Virus record (IMG/VR): IMGVR_UViG_3300031951_001045
Location: 1-26,386 of that record
Strand: one strand, 5' to 3'
From: a virus
Length of the DNA: 26,386 nucleotides
Below, piece by piece: positions 22,020-26,386 of the stretch. The position numbers and the translations under genes are program-made. Position 1 is the first letter of the stretch. Each line of letters begins with the position of its first letter. Below the pieces are notes generated by a model. It made no database searches, was not told the DNA's origin, and worked only from the letters and a program-made list of their open reading frames with translations.

Positions 22020-22414
22020 TGTATGCCCAAGTAAAAGAGTTCAGACAAAAAATGGCTTTGCCAATAGGTGATAAGCCGCAGTTACTTTCACCAGAGCAAA
22101 CCAGCTACTTTGCACGCTTCATCATGGAGGAACTCAGCGAGTACCTCCGTGGCGTTGAGGAAGGTAGCATAGTGGACGCGTCCGACGCCCTTGCCGATTT
22201 GGTTTACGTTACTCTTGGCATGGCCCACGCCATGGGGTTGCCTTTCAACCAACTGTTTGACATTGTACACGAGGCCAATATGCAAAAAGAACCTGCTAAT
22301 GATCGAGTACGGTCTTTACGCGGTCAACAATACGATGTTGTAAAGCCTGTTGGTTGGCAAAACCCCGAGCCCGAGATTGAACGGGTACTAAGAGCGCATG
22401 GAGCAATGCTATGA
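22016..22414 (+). CDS. MazG/PRA-PH-like nucleotide pyrophosphohydrolase (132 aa)
   Basis: The protein fits the all-alpha NTP pyrophosphohydrolase superfamily (MazG, dUTPase-like, PRA-PH). FARFIMEELSEYLRGVEEGS (32-51) carries the first Glu pair (E39/E42), and DASDALADLVYVTLGMAHAM (54-73) the second acidic group (D57/D61); together they bind Mg2+ for cleavage of nucleoside triphosphates to monophosphates and PPi. Phage versions clean or tune nucleotide pools, or lower ppGpp or dUTP; the substrate here is unknown. Two ATGs stand in tandem (22016, 22019); the first overlaps the upstream stop. It is coupled by ATGA to the next gene. Confidence 0.82.
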   Translation: MMYAQVKEFRQKMALPIGDKPQLLSPEQTSYFARFIMEELSEYLRGVEEGSIVDASDALADLVYVTLGMAHAMGLPFNQLFDIVHEANMQKEPANDRVRSLRGQQYDVVKPVGWQNPEPEIERVLRAHGAML

Positions 22415-22776
22415 ACATCAAAGATCTTATCGACCAATTTGTTGAAGTCAAAGCTTTGAAGGAAAGCTTAAATGAACAAATTAAAAAGTGCAATGAAGAC
22501 CTGGCCAAAATCGAAGCCGACATCATGGAACAAATGTCAACTGCAGGTCTTACGCAAGCATCGTCTGAAAAGGCTAGCTGCACAATGCGTGAAGCTAAAC
22601 ACCCAGCCATTATTGATTGGCCGGCCTTCTATGATCATGTTGCAAAGACAGGTGAATTCGAACTTCTTCACAAGCGTTTATCCTCGACCGCATTCCGTGA
22701 GCGCTGGGAATCGGGCGAGCAAATTCCTGGTACCGAGATTACTTCGGTCTGGGAGCTCAGCGTTCGTCGCAAGTAA
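22411..22776 (+). CDS. Coiled-coil replication-region protein (121 aa)
   Basis: Residues 1-45 form a coiled coil (VEVKALKESLNEQIKKCNED), and the rest has HPAIIDWPAFYDHVAKTGEF, LLHKRLSSTAFRERWESGEQ and a final WELSVRRK. The DW-x-AF-x-HV / F-x-LL-x-KRLS pattern recurs in phage proteins encoded beside ssDNA-binding proteins, as here, but I know of no proven role. It overlaps the pyrophosphohydrolase by ATGA. A 25-base gap with the leader TATTGAAAGGA separates it from the next gene. Confidence 0.75.
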   Translation: MNIKDLIDQFVEVKALKESLNEQIKKCNEDLAKIEADIMEQMSTAGLTQASSEKASCTMREAKHPAIIDWPAFYDHVAKTGEFELLHKRLSSTAFRERWESGEQIPGTEITSVWELSVRRK

Positions 22777-22801
22777 CTCGTTACTATTGAAAGGAGCCCT
22801 T

Positions 22802-23557
22802 ATGGCTAAGCAACAAAACGCAGTCGCGTTATTTGAAGATCAACTTGCAGCTTTGGCAACCGAGTCAGTCAAAGCGGAGCAGGCAAGTTTGCAAACAACT
22901 TTTATATCAACCAAAGGAGGTACTCTCAGCTACCGTGGTGATCCGGTTGCTAACAATAAACTGGCTTGTGTAATCTTATCCGGCCCGATTGAGCGTTTGT
23001 ATTACTCCAGTCGGTATGACCCAACCAAGATCGTACCTCCGGATTGTTTTGCCATCGGCACGTCGGCGAGTGATATGGCCCCGGCAGCTGGATCGCCAAA
23101 GCCTCAATCCAGTAAATGCGACGGCTGCCCGATGAATGAATGGGGCTCCAGCCCCACAGGAGGAAAAGGCAAAGCATGTCGTGAAACACGTAGACTATTG
23201 TTGGTCCCAGCCGACGCAATCTCAACGCCTGAGACCGTTAAAACTGCTGAGGTCGCAGCTCTACGTCCACCGGTAACTAGCCTAAAGAACTACGCAACCT
23301 ATGTACAAACAGTCGCTGCAACATTGAAGCGCCCTCCCTTGGCCGTTATCAGTGAGATCTCAGTGGCGCCAGATGCCAAGACGCAGTTCAAGGTTAATTT
23401 CTCCATGGTCAAACCAATTGAGGACACTGGCGTCATCCAGGCCTTGATTGCTAAAGCCAAGGATGAATTGGAAAAGGCCATCGAATCGGCAGGCGAAATT
23501 GGTGATGGTGGCTTGGTACAGGAGCCGGTAGCTGAAGCCGGCAGTGATAAATATTAA
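22802..23557 (+). CDS. Four-cysteine protein, candidate ssDNA-binding protein (251 aa)
   Basis: The start is taken at 22802, after the leader TATTGAAAGGA; longer frames run into the previous gene. The 251-aa protein has C82, C106, C109 and C126 in CDGCPMNEWGSSPTGGKGKA-C, a plausible zinc-binding knuckle, followed by RRLLLVPAD and a beta-type ITSLKNYATYV-like region. It has an acidic C-terminal tail (SAGEIGDGGLVQEPVAEAGS), as in ssDNA-binding proteins that recruit partners. It lies between nucleotide metabolism genes and the polymerase. The ssDNA-binding role is inference from context and layout. Confidence 0.65.
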   Translation: MAKQQNAVALFEDQLAALATESVKAEQASLQTTFISTKGGTLSYRGDPVANNKLACVILSGPIERLYYSSRYDPTKIVPPDCFAIGTSASDMAPAAGSPKPQSSKCDGCPMNEWGSSPTGGKGKACRETRRLLLVPADAISTPETVKTAEVAALRPPVTSLKNYATYVQTVAATLKRPPLAVISEISVAPDAKTQFKVNFSMVKPIEDTGVIQALIAKAKDELEKAIESAGEIGDGGLVQEPVAEAGSDKY

Positions 23558-23565
23558 AATAAGCT

Positions 23566-23640
23566 TGGGGGCGAGGGTGGAGAACAATTAAGATCAAGGT
23601 GAGATCTCGGTTGTTGTACACACTCTGCCCGTAGCCCCCA
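23566..23640 (+). ncRNA. Strongly folded 75-nt RNA element before the lipoprotein gene
   Basis: Nested inverted repeats make a long hairpin. TGGGGGC (23566-23572) pairs with GCCCCCA (23634-23640), 7 bp perfect. GGGTGGAG (23575-23582) pairs with CTCTGCCC (23623-23630), with two wobble pairs. AACAA (23583-23587) pairs with TTGTT (23611-23615), and AGATC (23591-23595) with GATCT (23603-23607) around the 7-base loop AAGGTGA. It ends 4 bases before GGAG of the lipoprotein gene. It could be a cis-regulatory leader, an attenuator or an independent small RNA. Confidence 0.55.
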
Positions 23641-23653
23641 CTTGGAGCTAAAT

Positions 23654-23965
23654 ATGAACGCAAAATTAGCTTTATGTATGTCAATGCTTGTAGTTGGTTG
23701 CGCACAGCCAGAATACAAATCAATTAATCAAGTACCGCCTTTTCCACCAATGTACACGGGTCGTATTCCTGAGCCTAACAGCGCTTTGGATGTTGATCCA
23801 CATGTGCGCCCTTTAAGCCGTAATGAAGTTATTACTGCAATTCAGGAATGTGAAGGCAATGGTGCTCGTGCCGTAATGGTCTATGGCAAACGAAGAGTTA
23901 ATAACTACACAACTGATGTTGTGATTGATGTTACCTGTGCTCCAAAATATAAACTTCTTTTTTAG
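23654..23965 (+). CDS. Small lipoprotein (103 aa)
   Basis: From the ATG at 23654 (GGAG 7 bases upstream) the product begins MNAKLALCMSMLVVGCAQPE: a short signal peptide with a lipobox LVVGC (12-16), so the mature protein would be acylated at C16 and anchored in a membrane facing the periplasm or outer membrane. The mature part is about 88 aa: a Pro-rich linker (NQVPPFPPMYTGRIPEP), SRNEVITAIQECEGNGARAV and a C-terminal VIDVTCAPKYK with two Cys. It lies among early replication genes, not in a lysis cassette, and no spanin partner is next to it. A superinfection-exclusion role, as for some phage lipoproteins, is a guess. Confidence 0.75.
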   Translation: MNAKLALCMSMLVVGCAQPEYKSINQVPPFPPMYTGRIPEPNSALDVDPHVRPLSRNEVITAIQECEGNGARAVMVYGKRRVNNYTTDVVIDVTCAPKYKLLF

Positions 23966-23971
23966 GTAGCC

Positions 23972-25786
23972 ATGCAACCTATTGTATTAGACTTTGAAAC
24001 TCTCGGCATTGAATCGCGACCTAAGTATCCGCCTGAGCCAGTTGGCTTGGCTGTGTATGACCCATTAACCGATGCTTGTAACTACTACGCTTTTGGCCAT
24101 GTTGTAGGCAACAACTGCGCTTTTGACATAGTTAAGTCATATTTAACCTGGGCTTACAACTCAGGTCGACCGTTGCTATTTCATAATGCAATGTTTGATC
24201 TTGATGTGATTGAGACTTATTTCAATTTACCAGTGCCAAGGCCTGAGCTTATTCATGATACACTCATACTTGCTTTCTTACATGATCCGCATGTACAATC
24301 ATTGGCGCTAAAAGACTTGGTTGTAACATGGGGCTTGGCCGAGCCTAGTGAAAGAGATGAGCTCCGTGAATGGATTATTAACAATGTGCCCGAGGCAAAA
24401 CGTAAAAAATCTACCTGGGGCGCTCACATATCAAAAGGCCCGGTTAATTTAGTTGGCCAATACGCTATGGCTGATGTAAGACTAACTTACAAGCTTTTTA
24501 CTTTTTTACATGATAAAGTTCTGCCTGCACAGCAAGAGCCGTACTATCGTGAGTTAGAGCTAATCCCAATGTTGCTTGAAAATTCTCGGCTTGGCGTACG
24601 CGTTGACCAACAAGGTCTACAGCAAGCAAAAGAACAAGCAGAAAAAGATATTGAAGCCAGTACTGTTTGGGTCCGTTCATTGTTAAAGTCTCCTGAATTG
24701 AATGTTGACAGCGATCAACAGCTTGTCGAGAGTATTTATCAATCCGAGCATTGGGATAAAAATAAAATTTGGCCTACCACGGATAAAGGCCAAATGCAAG
24801 CCACCAAAGAAGCTTTGGATGAAATGCTAATCAATAAGGAGTTAAAAGATGTACTCAGATATCGAGCCAACTTATCAACTTGCTTATCAACTTTCATTGA
24901 GCCCTGGCTACACGCTTCAACATCTACAGGTCGAATCTACACCAACTGGAACAGTGTACGAGGCGAGCGTGGCGGTACCCGTACAGGACGACTTTCATCA
25001 ACACCAAATTTTCAAAATGCGCCTATTCGATACCCTAAGGTTGAATTGCCAAAAGACTTAAATGTTGCGCCATTGCCATTAATTCGTAGCTTTATTTTGC
25101 CTGATGAAGGTCATAAACTTGTGGCGTGTGATTTTAACGCACAAGAGCTGCGTATCTTTGCCCACTTTGAAGGTGGCAACCTAATGCAGCAGTATCAACA
25201 GGATGCTCGAGCTGATTTGCATACCTACGCAGCTGAGATGATGACCAAAGCCAGCGGCCGCGAGGTAAGTCGTACGTATTCAAAAGGCGTATCATTTGCA
25301 ATCCTATACGGCGCTGGGCCTAAAAAGATTAGTGAAATGTTAGAGATTGATTACAACTTGGCCAAAACATTGATGGATGCCTACACATCGGCCGTGGCGC
25401 CAGGACTTAAGTCAATGCAGGCTACAATGCGTCAGCGTTACAAGCTTAATCAGCCTATTAAAACTCTAGGCGGTCGCTTAGTTAAGATGGAGCCTCCTAA
25501 GGTTATCAATGGTCAATTACGTGAGTTTGACTATAAAGGTGTTAACTTGTTAATTCAAGGCTCAGCTGCGGATCAAGCCAAAGCGGCAATGTTGTTGTAT
25601 CAAAAGACAAAGCAAGATAGTAGACTGTTATTAAGCGTGCATGATGAGTTGGTTATCTCCGCACCTGAAGAGCACATTGAACGTGAGGCTAATTGTCTTA
25701 TGCATGCCATGTGCAATGCATGTAAAATGGATGTACCCATGGTCTCTGATTATAAGGTTGGCAATTCTTATCAGGAAACAAAATGA
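23972..25786 (+). CDS. polA: DNA polymerase, family A with 3'-5' exonuclease (604 aa)
   Basis: This is the replicative phage DNA polymerase. The proofreading domain shows Exo I VLDFETLG (5-12), Exo II HNAMFDLDV (about 66-74) and Exo III YAMADVRLTY (about 162-171). The polymerase domain shows motif A LVACDFNAQELR (about 381-392, catalytic Asp), motif B SRTYSKGVSFAILYG (about 432-446) and motif C SVHDELV (about 554-560). No 5'-3' exonuclease domain is present, as usual for phage versions. The residue four after the motif B Lys, equal to E. coli Pol I 762, is Phe. The ATG follows the lipoprotein stop by 6 bases; the stop is coupled to the next gene by ATGA. Confidence 0.95.
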   Translation: MQPIVLDFETLGIESRPKYPPEPVGLAVYDPLTDACNYYAFGHVVGNNCAFDIVKSYLTWAYNSGRPLLFHNAMFDLDVIETYFNLPVPRPELIHDTLILAFLHDPHVQSLALKDLVVTWGLAEPSERDELREWIINNVPEAKRKKSTWGAHISKGPVNLVGQYAMADVRLTYKLFTFLHDKVLPAQQEPYYRELELIPMLLENSRLGVRVDQQGLQQAKEQAEKDIEASTVWVRSLLKSPELNVDSDQQLVESIYQSEHWDKNKIWPTTDKGQMQATKEALDEMLINKELKDVLRYRANLSTCLSTFIEPWLHASTSTGRIYTNWNSVRGERGGTRTGRLSSTPNFQNAPIRYPKVELPKDLNVAPLPLIRSFILPDEGHKLVACDFNAQELRIFAHFEGGNLMQQYQQDARADLHTYAAEMMTKASGREVSRTYSKGVSFAILYGAGPKKISEMLEIDYNLAKTLMDAYTSAVAPGLKSMQATMRQRYKLNQPIKTLGGRLVKMEPPKVINGQLREFDYKGVNLLIQGSAADQAKAAMLLYQKTKQDSRLLLSVHDELVISAPEEHIEREANCLMHAMCNACKMDVPMVSDYKVGNSYQETK

Positions 25787-26007
25787 ACTACGCAGACTTA
25801 ACAACAGGGGCATCTTTTAATGGCCTAGGCACAACCGTTTTAGCCAATGCTAACCAAGGTACATTTCAAATTAGGCTAGGCGCTGACTTTAAAGAATGGA
25901 TAAAAGATCAGCGTCCGTCAATGATGGATCCTGCAATCACAACAGGCGAGGCCAATCGTCTTTGGCTACATGATAAACTGAATGAGTTCTTGGATGCATG
26001 TAAATGA
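25783..26007 (+). CDS. Unknown protein after the polymerase (74 aa)
   Basis: The 74-aa protein is coupled by ATGA overlaps to the polymerase and to the nuclease. It has a beta-type start (FNGLGTTVLANANQGTFQIR) and a helical end (EANRLWLHDKLNEFLDACK). No family recognised; its place suggests a replication or recombination accessory role. Confidence 0.72.
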   Translation: MNYADLTTGASFNGLGTTVLANANQGTFQIRLGADFKEWIKDQRPSMMDPAITTGEANRLWLHDKLNEFLDACK

Positions 26008-26386
26008 GCTTCTCAAATTCAAGCATTAAAGCTTACGAGCAGTGTCCGTTTAAGTACAAGCTTACACGAATTGACAGGTTACATGAACCTGCAGGCGACG
26101 CTGCAGATCGTGGCAAGCAAATTCATGAAAAGTTTGAAAAAGCTTTAGAAGGTTTGCATTTACCCATCGAGGACGCCTTTGCCTATTGGAATCCCTATCT
26201 TGCCGAGTTAAGGCAAAAACAAGCAAGGCCTGAGGTTGAGCTTGGCGTAGACCGTGAATGGCTACCTTGTGGCTTTAGCGAGGCAAAAGTCTGGCTACGT
26301 GGAGTCATGGACGCCATGTATGTTGATGGTACCTCAATCCATGTATTGGATTGGAAGACAGGCAAAGAACGTGACTATGGTGATCA
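26004..26386 (+). CDS. PD-(D/E)XK nuclease, Cas4/RecB-like, 3' end cut by window
   Basis: The frame starts at an ATGA overlap and is open to the window end (127 codons). It begins MSFSNSSIKAYEQCPFKYKL, the usual N-terminus of RecB/Cas4-like PD-(D/E)XK proteins with a Cys in Y-x-x-CP-x-K. DRGKQIHEKFE (about 37-47) follows, then RGVMDAMYVDG with the Asp and HVLDWKTGK with the D-x-K catalytic pair. The C-terminal cysteine cluster, if present, lies outside the window. Phage enzymes of this type process DNA ends in recombination or replication. Confidence 0.85.
   Translation, partial: MSFSNSSIKAYEQCPFKYKLTRIDRLHEPAGDAADRGKQIHEKFEKALEGLHLPIEDAFAYWNPYLAELRQKQARPEVELGVDREWLPCGFSEAKVWLRGVMDAMYVDGTSIHVLDWKTGKERDYGD

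Noticed and set aside
22472-22801. An upstream in-frame extension of the four-cysteine protein
   Set aside because: It overlaps the well-supported 121-aa gene out of frame, and the leader TATTGAAAGGA places the start at 22802.
23566-23640. tRNA gene
   Set aside because: Length 75, a 7-bp terminal stem and a central 5-bp/7-base loop recall a tRNA, but there is no U33, no GTTCRA T-loop and no D-arm; the helices are nested in one long hairpin instead of a cloverleaf.
1-26386. Integrase, excisionase, attachment site, lysis cassette or toxin-antitoxin pair
   Set aside because: I looked for tyrosine/serine recombinase motifs, holin-endolysin pairs and paired small toxins and found none; lysis and tail genes are probably outside the window.

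Overview
The window is a contiguous piece of a tailed double-stranded DNA bacteriophage (Caudoviricetes). It encodes large and small terminase subunits, a P22-like portal, a coiled-coil scaffold candidate, an HK97-fold-type major capsid protein, a toprim/SF3 helicase-primase and a family A DNA polymerase. I see no integrase, repressor gene, rRNA, standard tRNA, CRISPR array or insertion sequence. The host cannot be read directly. The recurring leader motif (T)ATTGAAAGGA can pair with an anti-Shine-Dalgarno tail ending CCUCCUUUCU, as in many alpha- and betaproteobacteria, so a proteobacterial (perhaps freshwater) host is an inference only.

Layout: two divergent arms meet at a control region at about 17.77-18.02 kb. 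The left arm (1-17766) is all on the minus strand. Reading leftward it holds a small 67-aa gene, the helicase-primase, an AT-rich intergenic region with eight GGTAACA boxes (candidate origin), small terminase, large terminase, a 1497-aa giant protein with a PcfJ-like segment, and the portal. Then come a small Lys/Gly-rich protein, a 61-aa helical protein, a GroES-like co-chaperonin, the scaffold candidate, an unknown 177-aa protein, a decoration-type protein, the major capsid protein and a beta-helix-like protein. It ends with a 275-aa KKGG-repeat protein, an intrinsic terminator, a 101-aa virion-type protein, and the start of another gene that leaves the window. Neighbouring genes mostly overlap by a few bases or abut, as in a late morphogenesis operon.

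The right arm (18023-26386) is all on the plus strand. It begins with a string of very small genes, several too short for usual gene finders (34, 35, 42 and 56 aa), many joined by ATGA or TAATG stop-start overlaps. A DUF932 protein follows, then a C-shaped UNCG hairpin plus promoter and a conserved phage protein with an HCDKH motif. After these come a MazG/PRA-PH-type nucleotide pyrophosphohydrolase, a coiled-coil protein, a four-cysteine candidate ssDNA-binding protein, a strongly folded 75-nt RNA element, a lipoprotein, DNA polymerase A, a small protein and a truncated PD-(D/E)XK nuclease. This is an early replication/nucleotide-metabolism arm.

The most interesting non-coding structure is regulatory. 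A 32-bp inverted-repeat element occurs twice (17900-17931 and 20194-20225, 31/32 identical). In each case it is followed by a similar promoter-like stretch, a CACGTTTCT box and the same ribosome-binding leader, so the control region appears to have been duplicated in front of two transcription units. The 75-nt fold at 23566-23640 and the GGTAACA cluster at 15175-15356 are the other two structures that coding genes do not explain.
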